NCBI GenBank assembly: GCA_041659285.1 | Contig: JBAZYO010000013.1 | Location: 1 to 64,000 of the forward strand | From: Vicinamibacterales bacterium | GTDB lineage: Bacteria; Acidobacteriota; Vicinamibacteria; Vicinamibacterales; UBA2999 | Direction of reading: 5' to 3' | DNA: 64,000 bases | Part shown: piece after piece, positions 34,260-43,071 of the stretch | Position numbering within the stretch: the first letter of the stretch is position 1 | Layout of the letters: every line of letters starts with the position of its first letter | Position numbers and translations under genes: made by a program | The notes under the pieces: model-generated | What the model saw: only the letters and a program-made list of their open reading frames with translations | What the model was told of the DNA's origin: nothing | The model's database searches: none

Positions 34260-34796
34260 ATGACCAGTGCAAGATGCGGCGGACGCACGTGGATGCGCGG
34301 AATGGCCATTGGTGCGGTGTTGGCCGGCGTGCTGACCGCCGGCGCCGAAGCCCAGGAGCGGCCGGCGCCCGCCCTCGACCTGTCGGCCGGCTGGATCGGC
34401 TTCGCCGACGACGGCATCGTGAGTGAGTTGGCGGCGGGTGGGGCTTTTCGCTGGCACCTGACCCCGCGCATCAGCGTGGGTCCCGAGATCACGTTCATCG
34501 AAGGTGAGAATCACAGCCATCAAGTGCTCACCGGCAACCTGATTGTCGATCTCCGCGCTCCAGCACCGGATGGGACGCCGCGCGTCACGCCGTTTGTCGT
34601 GATCGGCGGCGGGGTGTTCCGGACCAGCCAGTCGTTCTCCGGCCGTTCGTTCTCGTCAACCGAAGGGGCGTTCACCGTCGGCGGCGGGATCCGGGCGCCG
34701 CTGAGCGATCGGGTGGAACTCGGCGTTGATGCCCGCCTGGGCTGGGAGCCACACCTGCGGGTCGCCGGTGTGCTTGGCATCCGATTGGGACGATAG
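34260..34796 (+). CDS. Outer-membrane beta-barrel protein (OmpA-like 8-strand or similar)
   Basis: 178 residues from ATG 34260, preceded by GAGGAGG. Signal peptide (IGAVLAGVLTAGAEAQ). The remainder alternates strands and turns: GGAFRWHLTPRISVGPEITF, VTPFVVIGGGVFRTS, GGGIRAPLSDRVELGVDARLG. This is the typical pattern of small outer-membrane porins. The longer frame from 34212 lacks a ribosome site. It diverges from the caspase-fusion gene across a 151-base region that must hold both promoters. Confidence 0.8.
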   Translation: MTSARCGGRTWMRGMAIGAVLAGVLTAGAEAQERPAPALDLSAGWIGFADDGIVSELAAGGAFRWHLTPRISVGPEITFIEGENHSHQVLTGNLIVDLRAPAPDGTPRVTPFVVIGGGVFRTSQSFSGRSFSSTEGAFTVGGGIRAPLSDRVELGVDARLGWEPHLRVAGVLGIRLGR

Positions 34797-34798
34797 GC

Positions 34799-36337
34799 TC
34801 ATTGGCCATCCCGCACGATCTTGTGGACCTCGTCGAGCACCCGTTGGCGGGCGCCCGACGCATCGACGCGGGTCCACTGGGCGACATCGGTTTGCTGTGC
34901 GAGCTGCCGCCGAATCACGTCGGCATCGGCATCCGAGACGTCGGGACCGCGGCCTTCCACCCGCGCGATCAGCACGGGCTCCGGGGCGTCGAGCCACAGC
35001 CCCACGAACGGCACCCCCGCCGCCGCCGCCACGTAGCGAGCCGCGTTGCGATCCTCCGTCCGCGCAAACACCGCGTCGATGATGGCGGCATGGCCACTGC
35101 GGATGACGCTGTCAGCGCGCTCCAGGGTGGCGGCATAGACCTGTTGGGATACTTCGGTGGTATAGCCTTCCGGCCCCAATGGGTCGAACGGCTTCACATG
35201 GCGCAGCTTCTTGCGGATCTCGTCACTCCTGATCACGACCGCCCCGGGCACCGCGCCCAGCGAGGGCGCCAGCGCCGTGGCCAGCGTGGACTTGCCGGAT
35301 CCGGACGGTCCGCCGACGGCGACCAGGCACGGGGGCGGCGGCTCGAGCAGGGCTTCCGCCATGGCGAGGTAGTCGCACGCGAGCGCCCGCAACTCCGAAC
35401 GCCGATCCCCCGCGGCCTGGAGGTTGGCCGCGGTCGCGCTGGTCTTCGCCCTCACCGCCGCGCGGCACGACAGGAACAGAGGCATCAACGCCAGGCCGTC
35501 AAAGTCCATGGTGTCGGCGAGGTAGCCGTTCCAGACCACGTTGGCGTGATGTGGGAGCCCCCGCCGCCACATGTCCATCAGCAGAAAGGCCAGGTCGTAC
35601 AGAACGTCGATGCACGCAAGCTCTTCGTTGAACTCGATGGCGTCGAACAGCATGGGCTGGCCATCGATCAGCACGATGTTGCGCAGATGCAGGTCGCCGT
35701 GGCATTGGCGCACCCACCCGTCCTCGCGCCGCGAGTCGATCCGGACGTAGGCAAGGTCGAGGGCATATCGCGTGCGGTTGATCAGCCGCGCGCACCTGAC
35801 CGGATCGAATAACCCGGCCCCTTCCGCGGCGAATCCGGCGGCGTTGCCGTCGATGACACGGGCCATTGCGGCCGGGCCACCTTGGTCCATTCGATATTCG
35901 GCGCCGGCATGGAATCGCGCGACCGCGTCGGCCAGCGGTTGCATCAGGTGAAGATCGAGGACCCCGGCCGCAGCCAGCCGGTCGAAGAGTCCGGCCTGAT
36001 CGAATCGGGCCATCTCCACGAGCCAATCCACCGGCGCGCCGGAGCCGCCAATCACCAGGGTTCCGTCCGCCTGCTGCGTGACCGCGACCACACCACGGTA
36101 GAGGTGGGGCGCCGTCCGCCGATTGACTCGCACCTCCGCCTGGCACATGGCGCGGCGCCGATCGGCGGTCGAGTAATCGAGGTAGTCGTAGCGCACGGCG
36201 CGCTTGAGCTTCCAGGCCCGGTCACCCACCAGGAACACGAATGACGCATGGGTGTCGATGCGCTCGACGACCGCGCCGGCGTGGGTGGAGGGCGCGCTGA
36301 GAAACGCCACGACTCTCGATTGGTCTTCCGTGATCAT
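34799..36337 (-). CDS. Fusion of an aminoglycoside-phosphotransferase-like domain and a P-loop kinase
   Basis: 512 residues. The N-terminal ~330 residues have an APH-like kinase core with CHGDLHLRN (catalytic Asp215) and a DAIEFNE magnesium site. Residues 338-512 are a P-loop kinase with Walker A GGPSGSGKST (342-351), resembling gluconokinase-type or zeta-toxin-like kinases. Proteins of this layout are common but their substrate is not established. The stop lies two bases past the stop of the barrel gene facing it. Confidence 0.85.
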   Translation of the reverse strand: MITEDQSRVVAFLSAPSTHAGAVVERIDTHASFVFLVGDRAWKLKRAVRYDYLDYSTADRRRAMCQAEVRVNRRTAPHLYRGVVAVTQQADGTLVIGGSGAPVDWLVEMARFDQAGLFDRLAAAGVLDLHLMQPLADAVARFHAGAEYRMDQGGPAAMARVIDGNAAGFAAEGAGLFDPVRCARLINRTRYALDLAYVRIDSRREDGWVRQCHGDLHLRNIVLIDGQPMLFDAIEFNEELACIDVLYDLAFLLMDMWRRGLPHHANVVWNGYLADTMDFDGLALMPLFLSCRAAVRAKTSATAANLQAAGDRRSELRALACDYLAMAEALLEPPPPCLVAVGGPSGSGKSTLATALAPSLGAVPGAVVIRSDEIRKKLRHVKPFDPLGPEGYTTEVSQQVYAATLERADSVIRSGHAAIIDAVFARTEDRNAARYVAAAAGVPFVGLWLDAPEPVLIARVEGRGPDVSDADADVIRRQLAQQTDVAQWTRVDASGARQRVLDEVHKIVRDGQ

Positions 36338-36495
36338 TTGCGCGCTCCGGTGACCGGAAACGATTGGGACGAATAAGTGTCACACCTGCGTGGGGACCCC
36401 ACATCTCATCCTACGCCTCCCGCGTGCCGAGGATCTCGATGCGCGTGGCATGCGCACGCGGCTGATCGCCCGATCAGCAGATTCCAATCACCACG

Positions 36496-36533
36496 TCGTC
36501 AAATCACCAATTCACCAAATATAATTGCGCCCA
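36496..36533 (+). promoter_or_regulatory. Likely promoter of the TldD gene, probably leaderless
   Basis: TATAAT at 36520-36525 (exact consensus -10) with a weak -35 (TCGTCA, 36496-36501) at 18 bases. Transcription would start at about 36532, at or one base before ATG 36534, so the mRNA would have almost no leader. No Shine-Dalgarno is visible. Inference from spacing. Confidence 0.5.
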
Positions 36534-38105
36534 ATGGCCATCCCGCCGGTATCCCGACGTCACTTCCTCGCGACGGGGAGCGCGCTGCTCGCCGCCACCT
36601 GCGTGCCCGAGTGGGCCGACGCGTTCCAGCCCGGCGCCACCGGCGATGCCCGGCGCGCCGAGGCCGCGGAGGCCGCGCTCGCCCGGGCGGCGGCGCTCGG
36701 CGCCTCGTACGCCGACATCCGCATCAACCGCTACCGGCGGGAATCGATCGCGACGCGCGAGCGGCAGGTCCAGAACGTGTCGCGGTCGACCAGCTATGGC
36801 CTCGGCTTGCGGGTGCTGGTCAACGGCACGTGGGGTTTCGCCGCGACCAACCGGGTGGACCCGGGGGCGGCCCGCGCCGCCGCGGAACAGGCGGTCGCCA
36901 TCGCCCGCGCGAATGCGCTGCTGACCTCGCGAAAGGTCGTGCTCGCGACTGCCGACAAGGTGGTCACGACGTGGGCCAACCCGATCAAGCGCGACCCGTT
37001 CGAAGTGCCGCTCGAGACCAAGACCGCGTTTCTGATGAAGCTGAACGAGACGGCGATGGCGGTCCCCGGCGTGACCTTCGTCAGCTCGCAGCTGCTGTTC
37101 GTGGACGAGCAGAAGTATTTCGCCTCGAGCGAGGGCTCGCGCATCACGCAGCGGCTGGTGCGCACCTACCCGCAGTTCACCACCACCGCCGTCGATCGCG
37201 CCGCCGGAGATTCCCAGACCCGCGCGGTGGTCGATCGGGCGAAGTTGATGGGCTACGAGTACGTCGAGGACTACCCGTGGATGCAGGATGCCGAGAAGGC
37301 CGGGCACGAGGTGGTCGAAAAGCTCACCGCAAAACCAGCGGTGCCGGGCCGCTACGACATCGTCGTCGATCCGTCGCAGCTGTTCCTGGCCATCCACGAG
37401 TCGGTCGGCCACTCCACCGAACTCGATCGCTCGCTCGGGTGGGAAGCCAACATGGCGGGCACCAGCTTCCTCAAGCCCACCGATGCCGGCACGCTCCGCT
37501 TCGGATCCAGGATCGTCAACCTGGTTGGCGACCGCACGCAACCCGGCGGACTGGCGACCACTGGCTATGACGACGAAGGCGTGAAGTCGGAGCGATGGCA
37601 CCTGGTGCGCGACGGCAGGTTCGTGGACTGGCAGACGACGCGCGAGCTGGCGCCGCTGGTGGGACAGCAACGATCGCACGGCTGCCTGCATTCGGATGAC
37701 TGGTCGAGCGTGCCGTTTCCGCGCATGCCCAACGTGTCGCTCGAGCCGGCCGCGACGGAAGTCACGCTCGACGACCTGTTCGGCGACATCAAGCGCGGGC
37801 TATTCGTGGTGGGCCGTGGCGTCTCGTCGATCGATCAGCAGCGCTACAACTTCCAGTTCGGCGGCGCCGTGATTCGCGAGATCACCAACGGCAAGCTCGG
37901 CGCGATGGTCCGGGACGCCGCCTACCAGTCGCGGACGCCTGATTTCTGGGCGTCGTGCGACGGCCTCGGCGGTCCCGCGACCTATCAGTTGTGGGGCACG
38001 TCGGCCGACGGCAAGGGCGAGCCCGGCCAGACCAACGCGGTCAGTCACGGTTGTCCACCGGCGCGGTTCCGCAACGTGACGGTGTTGAACACGGGGGCGG
38101 CATGA
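36534..38105 (+). CDS. tldD: TldD-family metallopeptidase with a Tat signal
   Basis: 523 residues. The N-terminus contains the twin-arginine motif SRRHFLATGSALLAATC, so this TldD appears to be exported. Classical TldD is cytoplasmic. The zinc site HESVGHSTELDR and the C-terminal Cys region SHGCPPARFRNV are the TldD hallmarks. The stop overlaps the next start (ATGATG). With its partner it may trim a secreted peptide or modify extracytoplasmic proteins. Classical TldD/TldE matures microcin B17 and CcdA and degrades peptides in the cytoplasm. Confidence 0.9.
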   Translation: MAIPPVSRRHFLATGSALLAATCVPEWADAFQPGATGDARRAEAAEAALARAAALGASYADIRINRYRRESIATRERQVQNVSRSTSYGLGLRVLVNGTWGFAATNRVDPGAARAAAEQAVAIARANALLTSRKVVLATADKVVTTWANPIKRDPFEVPLETKTAFLMKLNETAMAVPGVTFVSSQLLFVDEQKYFASSEGSRITQRLVRTYPQFTTTAVDRAAGDSQTRAVVDRAKLMGYEYVEDYPWMQDAEKAGHEVVEKLTAKPAVPGRYDIVVDPSQLFLAIHESVGHSTELDRSLGWEANMAGTSFLKPTDAGTLRFGSRIVNLVGDRTQPGGLATTGYDDEGVKSERWHLVRDGRFVDWQTTRELAPLVGQQRSHGCLHSDDWSSVPFPRMPNVSLEPAATEVTLDDLFGDIKRGLFVVGRGVSSIDQQRYNFQFGGAVIREITNGKLGAMVRDAAYQSRTPDFWASCDGLGGPATYQLWGTSADGKGEPGQTNAVSHGCPPARFRNVTVLNTGAA

Positions 38106-39436
38106 TGCTCACCCGCGATGAATCTCTCGCGATCTGCGACACCGTGCTCGCGCACGCCAGGGCGGCTGGCGCCGAAGACGCCGCGGTCTCGGTGCAAAGC
38201 TCGGTCGAATCGCACGCGCGGTTTGCCGACAACCGCGTTACCACCAGCGGCCGCGCCGAGGACCTCGGCATCACCGCCACGGTGTGGGTCGGCCGCAGGC
38301 GGGGCGCCGCGACCGGCAACGATTCCGACCCGGATGCGCTGAAGCAGCTGGCGCATGAAGCGGTGCAGATCGCCCGCGTGTCACCGGTGCACCGCGAGTA
38401 TGTCCCGACGCTCGGACCGCTCACCTACGCGGAGGACCGCGGGTTCGCGGCCGCCACCGCCGATCCCGATCTCGCCGCGCGCGCCACGGCGCTCGAGGCG
38501 GTGCTGGCGGCCTGCCGCGCGGAGAAGGTGACCGGCGCCGGCTTTCACAGCACGAACGCGTCGGCCACGGCCGTCGCCACCGCCAACGGCAACCGGCGGT
38601 ATTTCCGCTCCACCGACGCCGGGCTCAGCATCACCGCTCGCAGCGCCGACGGCACCGGATCCGGATATTACGCCGGGGACCACTTCGACCTCGCCAGGCT
38701 CGACGCCAGGCACATCGCCGAGCAGGCCGTCGGCAAGGCGGTTCGCTCGCGCACGCCGAAACCGATCGAGCCCGGCGTCTACCCGGTCATCCTCGAGCCG
38801 CAAGCGGTGGCGGATCTGATCGGCTTCCTGACCAACAGCCTCGATGCGCGGACCGCCGACGAGGGCCGCAGCGCGTTCTCCGGGAAAGACGGCAAGACGC
38901 GGGTCGGCGAGGCCATCTTCAACGAGCGGTTGAACCTCTATAGCGACCCGATGCACGCGGAGCTCCCGGCGGCGCCGAGCACCGCCGAGGGCATTCCCGC
39001 GGCGCGGCTGTCGCTGATCAAAGGCGGCGTGCTCGACAACCTCGAGTACTCACGCTTCTGGGCGCAGGAGAAGAAGCGCGACGCCACGCCCGGGCCCGTC
39101 AACTACATCATGGAGAGCACGCAGCCGCCGGCCTCACTCGACGACATGATCAAGGGCATGGCGCGTGGCCTGGTGATCTCGCGGTTCTGGTACGTGCGCC
39201 AGATCGATCCGCGCACCATCATGCTGACCGGGCTCACCCGCGACGGCCTGTGGTGGGTCGAGAAGGGCCGGATTCAGTATCCGGTGCGCAACCTGCGCTT
39301 CAACCAGAGCGTGCTGGCGATGCTGGCGCCGTGGAACGTGGAGGCGATCGGCGCGCCCGAACGCCGATCGCCGCTCATGGTGCCGGCCCTGAAGTTGTCC
39401 GGCTTCGCGTTCACCTCGATCTCCGACGCGATCTAG
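38102..39436 (+). CDS. TldE/PmbA-family protein, partner of TldD
   Basis: 444 residues from ATG 38102, four bases into the TldD stop. N-terminal PmbA/TldE pattern (DTVLAHARAAGAEDAAVSVQ) and the conserved C-terminal body (SLDARTADEGRSAFSG, KGMARGLVISRFWYVRQIDP). It lacks the HExxH zinc motif, as expected for the non-catalytic partner. No Tat or Sec signal is visible, unlike TldD. Either it rides out with TldD through the Tat pathway, or the pair sits in different compartments, or the real TldE start is further upstream. Confidence 0.88.
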   Translation: MMLTRDESLAICDTVLAHARAAGAEDAAVSVQSSVESHARFADNRVTTSGRAEDLGITATVWVGRRRGAATGNDSDPDALKQLAHEAVQIARVSPVHREYVPTLGPLTYAEDRGFAAATADPDLAARATALEAVLAACRAEKVTGAGFHSTNASATAVATANGNRRYFRSTDAGLSITARSADGTGSGYYAGDHFDLARLDARHIAEQAVGKAVRSRTPKPIEPGVYPVILEPQAVADLIGFLTNSLDARTADEGRSAFSGKDGKTRVGEAIFNERLNLYSDPMHAELPAAPSTAEGIPAARLSLIKGGVLDNLEYSRFWAQEKKRDATPGPVNYIMESTQPPASLDDMIKGMARGLVISRFWYVRQIDPRTIMLTGLTRDGLWWVEKGRIQYPVRNLRFNQSVLAMLAPWNVEAIGAPERRSPLMVPALKLSGFAFTSISDAI

Positions 39437-39984
39437 ACAACCGCCCGCAACAGACCGAGCTGCGTCAACGCCGTGACCCCATCGTCGAGGCCGACTTCCT
39501 CGGCGATCTTGCCGTTCACCACCTTCAGCACGGTGGTGCCGGTGAATCGCATCTTGCGGCCGGAGGCCGCCGGCAGCGAGCCGGCCAGGAAGTCGCTGAA
39601 CGCCGGTCCGGTGTGCGTCCCTCCGCCGATCCAGCGGCCGACGACGTAGTCGCCTTCCGCGATCAGGCTGGCGGCGCCGGCGAAGCCCAGATCCGGAAAC
39701 GCCTGGCGGAAGCCGACCATGAATTCCTTCACGTCCTGCCGTCCGCGGCGGGGCGCGTGCAGCGAGTACTGCAGGAGCATGTCGGGAGCGGCGAGTTCAT
39801 CAACGATCGCGGGGTTCCAGGGATTGCCCCAGAACTCCGTGAACCAGCGGCCGACAATCGCCTTGTTCCGCTCGCCCAGTGAGCCTGAAGCGGAGGGACC
39901 CTGGGCATCAAGCGGGATGGTGTTCACGGCGCCAACCGCGGCGCCGGCGGTGAGAAGTTGGCTGGCAAAGGTGCGACGAGTCAT
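39433..39984 (-). CDS. Secreted SnoaL-like (NTF2-fold) protein
   Basis: 183 residues from ATG 39984, with GGAG seven bases upstream. Tat-like signal (TRRTFASQLLTAGAAVGA). The SnoaL-like domain starts near residue 40 (NKAIVGRWFTEFWGNPWNP) with the conserved core VKEFMVGFRQAFPDLGF. Such proteins are polyketide-cyclase-like or uncharacterised steroid-delta-isomerase-like. It lies tail-to-tail with the TldE partner. No operon partner. Confidence 0.8.
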   Translation of the reverse strand: MTRRTFASQLLTAGAAVGAVNTIPLDAQGPSASGSLGERNKAIVGRWFTEFWGNPWNPAIVDELAAPDMLLQYSLHAPRRGRQDVKEFMVGFRQAFPDLGFAGAASLIAEGDYVVGRWIGGGTHTGPAFSDFLAGSLPAASGRKMRFTGTTVLKVVNGKIAEEVGLDDGVTALTQLGLLRAVV

Positions 39985-40116
39985 CACGGAATTCTCCTTG
40001 TTTGGCGTGGCAGCATCCCGGCCCCTGCCGTTGCTGTCGTGACGCCAAAGTAGCCGCTTGCGCAACCGCGCCGCATCCCGTTTCTTGCGTTCACATACCC
40101 TGCTAGTATTCCCGCC

Positions 40117-40995
40117 ATGACGCGACGATGGTTCGGTGTTCTGGCTGCGGCCCTCGTGCTGATTCCGCTGACGCTGTCGGCACAGCGAACGGCCAAGCGG
40201 GTATTCGTGAGTGCGGTGGACGCGGCCGGGGCGCCAGTGCTCACCCTGACCCGCGCGGACCTCGAGGTGACGGAGAACGGCTCGCCACGCGAAATCACAC
40301 GCGTGGCGCTCGGCACGGCGCCGCTGCGAGTCGTGCTGCTGGTTGACTCCAGCACGTCGATGGGACCGATGGTGAACAGCTTCCGCGCCGGGCTGCACGC
40401 GTTCGCCGACACGCTGCCGGCCCGGCACGAGATTACGTTCGTCACCACCGGCGGCCAGATCCGGGTCCGCACGCAGCCGGCCACCGACCGCGCCAAGCTC
40501 AAGCTGGAGATCGGCCGGCTGGCAAGCGACGGCGGCGCCAACGCCTTTCTCGACACGCTGATCGAATCAGACCGCCGCTTTCTCAAGACCGCACCTGGCC
40601 AGTGGCCCGTGGTCGTGATTGTGACGACCGACCGGGGTGAGACGCAGCGAGAGTTCCGCCTGGACGACTACAACAGGTTCATGAACGATTTCGTGGCGCG
40701 AGGCGGCAGCGCGCACGCGGTGATCGTGAGGGGCAAGCAGATCGGCCCCGTCACCGACCTCACGTTGAACCTCATCGACAACGTGGGCGGGCTGGCCAGC
40801 TCCATCAATACCGACAACGTGATGCCGGAGCTCATGACGGCCATCGCGGAGCGCCTCGCCGCGGATCACCAGAAGATGGCAGGCAAATACGAGGTGGATT
40901 TCACCGGCGACGCCAAGCTGCTGCAGCCCATCGTGAACGTCGTGGTCAAGCGCGAGGACGTGCAACTGCAGATGTCGCCGCGCCGTCCGTTCTAA
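40117..40995 (+). CDS. Secreted VWA-domain protein (acidobacterial VWFA type)
   Basis: 292 residues with a signal peptide (LAAALVLIPLTLSAQ). Residues 30-60 form a short N-terminal region (VFVSAVDAAGAPVLTLTRADL) that is typical of the acidobacterial VWFA-related family, and the VWA domain carries MIDAS residues DSSTS. There is no Cys or enzyme motif. The start lies seven bases past a TAGTAT -10-like box (40104-40109), so it may be leaderless. Adhesion or protein-protein contact outside the cell is likely. Confidence 0.85.
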   Translation: MTRRWFGVLAAALVLIPLTLSAQRTAKRVFVSAVDAAGAPVLTLTRADLEVTENGSPREITRVALGTAPLRVVLLVDSSTSMGPMVNSFRAGLHAFADTLPARHEITFVTTGGQIRVRTQPATDRAKLKLEIGRLASDGGANAFLDTLIESDRRFLKTAPGQWPVVVIVTTDRGETQREFRLDDYNRFMNDFVARGGSAHAVIVRGKQIGPVTDLTLNLIDNVGGLASSINTDNVMPELMTAIAERLAADHQKMAGKYEVDFTGDAKLLQPIVNVVVKREDVQLQMSPRRPF

Positions 40996-41015
40996 CCAGG
41001 CCTGAAACCCTCGCA

Positions 41016-41038
41016 CCGTCAGCGTTGTTCCCTGACGG
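41016..41038 (+). terminator. Stem-loop after the VWA gene, possible terminator
   Basis: CCGTCAG (41016-41022), nine-base loop, CTGACGG (41032-41038). A perfect seven-base stem 20 bases after the VWA stop. No T-run follows, so Rho-independent termination is uncertain. Confidence 0.4.
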
Positions 41039-41142
41039 CGAACAGGTGCCGCTGCCCGCGAATCAGGATGATCCCGTCTGACGCGGCGCGGCGCTCCCGG
41101 CTCGTGTCATCATGAAGGAAGCAACTTTTCCGGGGGTGAAGA

Positions 41143-41772
41143 ATGGGACGAAGAGTCCTGCTGGCCTGCGGCATCGCGGCGTCCCTGCTCTACGCCGCGA
41201 TGAACGTCTTCATTCCAATGCAGTGGGACGGCTACAGCTCCGCCGCTCAAGCGGTCAGCGAGCTATCGGCGATTGGCGCGCCGACCAGACCGCTCTGGGT
41301 TCCGCTCGGCATCGTCTACACCCTGCTCATGGTCGCGTTCGGGTGGGGCGTCCGCGCCTCGGCTCCCCGCAACCGCCCGCTACGCGTCGCGGGAGGCTTG
41401 CTGATCGCCGGCGGGCTCATCGGCCTGTTCTGGCCGCCGATGCAGCTGCGTGGCACCGAGTTCTCGCTGACCGATGCCTTGCACATCGCCTTTACGATGG
41501 TGGCGCTGCTCTGCATGTTCCTCGAGATTGGCTTCGGGGCCGCGGCCTTCGGAAAGCGCTTCCGTCTCTACTCCATCGCAACCCTTGTGATTTTCGTCGT
41601 GTTTGGCGTGTTGACGACATTGGAGGCCCCGCGAATCGCGGCCAACCTGCCGACGCCGTGGATCGGGGTGTGGGAGCGCATCAACATCGGCGCGTTCCTG
41701 CTGTGGGTCGTGGCGCTGGCTGTCACCATCTGGCGCAACCCGGCCGCTGCGGCCGAGCGGAGCGGATCATGA
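41143..41772 (+). CDS. DUF998-family membrane protein
   Basis: 209 residues with about six hydrophobic segments and the DUF998 pattern (LLYAAMNVFIPMQWDGYSS, QAVSELSAIGAP). A GGGGGTG precedes the start. The stop overlaps the start of the serine hydrolase by four bases. DUF998 proteins are of unknown function. The pairing with a beta-lactamase-fold hydrolase is the only functional clue. Confidence 0.85.
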   Translation: MGRRVLLACGIAASLLYAAMNVFIPMQWDGYSSAAQAVSELSAIGAPTRPLWVPLGIVYTLLMVAFGWGVRASAPRNRPLRVAGGLLIAGGLIGLFWPPMQLRGTEFSLTDALHIAFTMVALLCMFLEIGFGAAAFGKRFRLYSIATLVIFVVFGVLTTLEAPRIAANLPTPWIGVWERINIGAFLLWVVALAVTIWRNPAAAAERSGS

Positions 41773-42950
41773 CGAGCCCGGTCACCATCCACGGTTCCGT
41801 GCACCGCGGGTTCGAGGCGGTGCGCGACGCCTTTGCCGGGAACTTCTCCCGCCGGAATGAGCTGGGCGGGGCCTGCTGCATCTACCACCACGGCGAGAAG
41901 GTGGTGGACTTGTGGGGCGGCATTCGGAACGCGGCCACCGGCGAGGCGTGGGAAGAGGACACGATGGTCCTGGTGCACTCGGCGACCAAGGGCTTCGCGG
42001 CGATGACCCTGGCGCTGGCGCACTCGCGCGGCTGGCTCGATTACGACGAGCGCGTGTGCGTGTATTGGCCGGAGTTCGCCCAGCAGGGCAAGGACAAGAT
42101 CACGGTGAGGCAACTGCTGGCTCACCAGGCCGGCCTGTTCGCGTTCGGCGAGCCGGTGGACAAGAGCGTGGTGGCGGACCTGGACCGCCTCGCGATTGTG
42201 CTCGCTCGACAGAAGCCGGAGTGGGAGCCGGGTAGCCGGCAGGCGTACCACGCCATCAGCCTTGGATTCTACGAAGGCGAGCTGCTTCGCCGTGTCGATC
42301 CGCGGCACCGCAGCCTTGGGCAGTTCTTCCAGGATGAGATTGCCACGCCGCTCGGTCTGGACTTCTACATTCGCCTGCCCGAGTCGATTGCGACCTCCAG
42401 GCTGGCTGTGATCGAGCCGGTCAATCCGTTCAGGGCGATGCTGAGGCTCCCGTTCCCGTTGCTGCGGGCCGCGCTGAATCCACGGTCCGTCATCTACCGG
42501 GCGCTGGTCGTCAACCCTGGAGATCGCCTGCCGTTCGACGAGCAGCGCGTCTACGCGCGCAACCTCGAAGTGCCCTCCGGCGGCGGCGTCGGCACGGCTC
42601 GCGCCATGGCGCGGGCCTACAGCGAGTTCGCGACCGCAGGCCTGGCGCTCGGCCTGCGCCAGGAAACGCTGCAGGCGTTGACCGCGCCCGCCATCCCGTC
42701 GGCGCATGGGTTCTTCGACGAAGGCGTCAGGGGCGATATCGAATATTCCCTGGGCTTCATGAAGACCTGCCCGAACTGGCGGTTCGGGCACGCCGGCGCG
42801 TTCGGCGCGCCGGGCGCCGGTGGTTCGCTGGCCTTTGCCGACCCTCAAACCGGCATGGCCTACGCCTATGTCACCAGTCGCATGGGGGGCGTGACGGGGG
42901 ATCCGCGGGATCTGGCGTTGAGAAATGCCCTCCCGCCGGCGCTCCAGTGA
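41769..42950 (+). CDS. Beta-lactamase-fold serine hydrolase (class C-like esterase)
   Basis: 393 residues. Catalytic Ser71 lies in SATK (71-74), the SxxK of class C beta-lactamases and esterases. The third motif is HAGAFG (about residue 340). The second motif region YHAISLG replaces the YxN of true class C enzymes, so an esterase or peptidase is more likely than a beta-lactamase. It has no signal peptide. It is translated with the upstream DUF998 gene (ATGA overlap). Confidence 0.88.
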   Translation: MTSPVTIHGSVHRGFEAVRDAFAGNFSRRNELGGACCIYHHGEKVVDLWGGIRNAATGEAWEEDTMVLVHSATKGFAAMTLALAHSRGWLDYDERVCVYWPEFAQQGKDKITVRQLLAHQAGLFAFGEPVDKSVVADLDRLAIVLARQKPEWEPGSRQAYHAISLGFYEGELLRRVDPRHRSLGQFFQDEIATPLGLDFYIRLPESIATSRLAVIEPVNPFRAMLRLPFPLLRAALNPRSVIYRALVVNPGDRLPFDEQRVYARNLEVPSGGGVGTARAMARAYSEFATAGLALGLRQETLQALTAPAIPSAHGFFDEGVRGDIEYSLGFMKTCPNWRFGHAGAFGAPGAGGSLAFADPQTGMAYAYVTSRMGGVTGDPRDLALRNALPPALQ

Positions 42951-43071
42951 CATCGCGGGACTTCTCCGCCGCGACAAACCGGAATAAACTCACCATCTCC
43001 CAGGGGCCGCATTGGGGCCTCGTTCATAAGACTTTCAGATTGTTCTGATTCCGATTACGACTGGTCACACG

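Noticed and set aside
41769..42950. True class C beta-lactamase
   Set aside because: SATK is present but the YxN motif is replaced and no signal peptide is seen. A cytoplasmic esterase is more likely.
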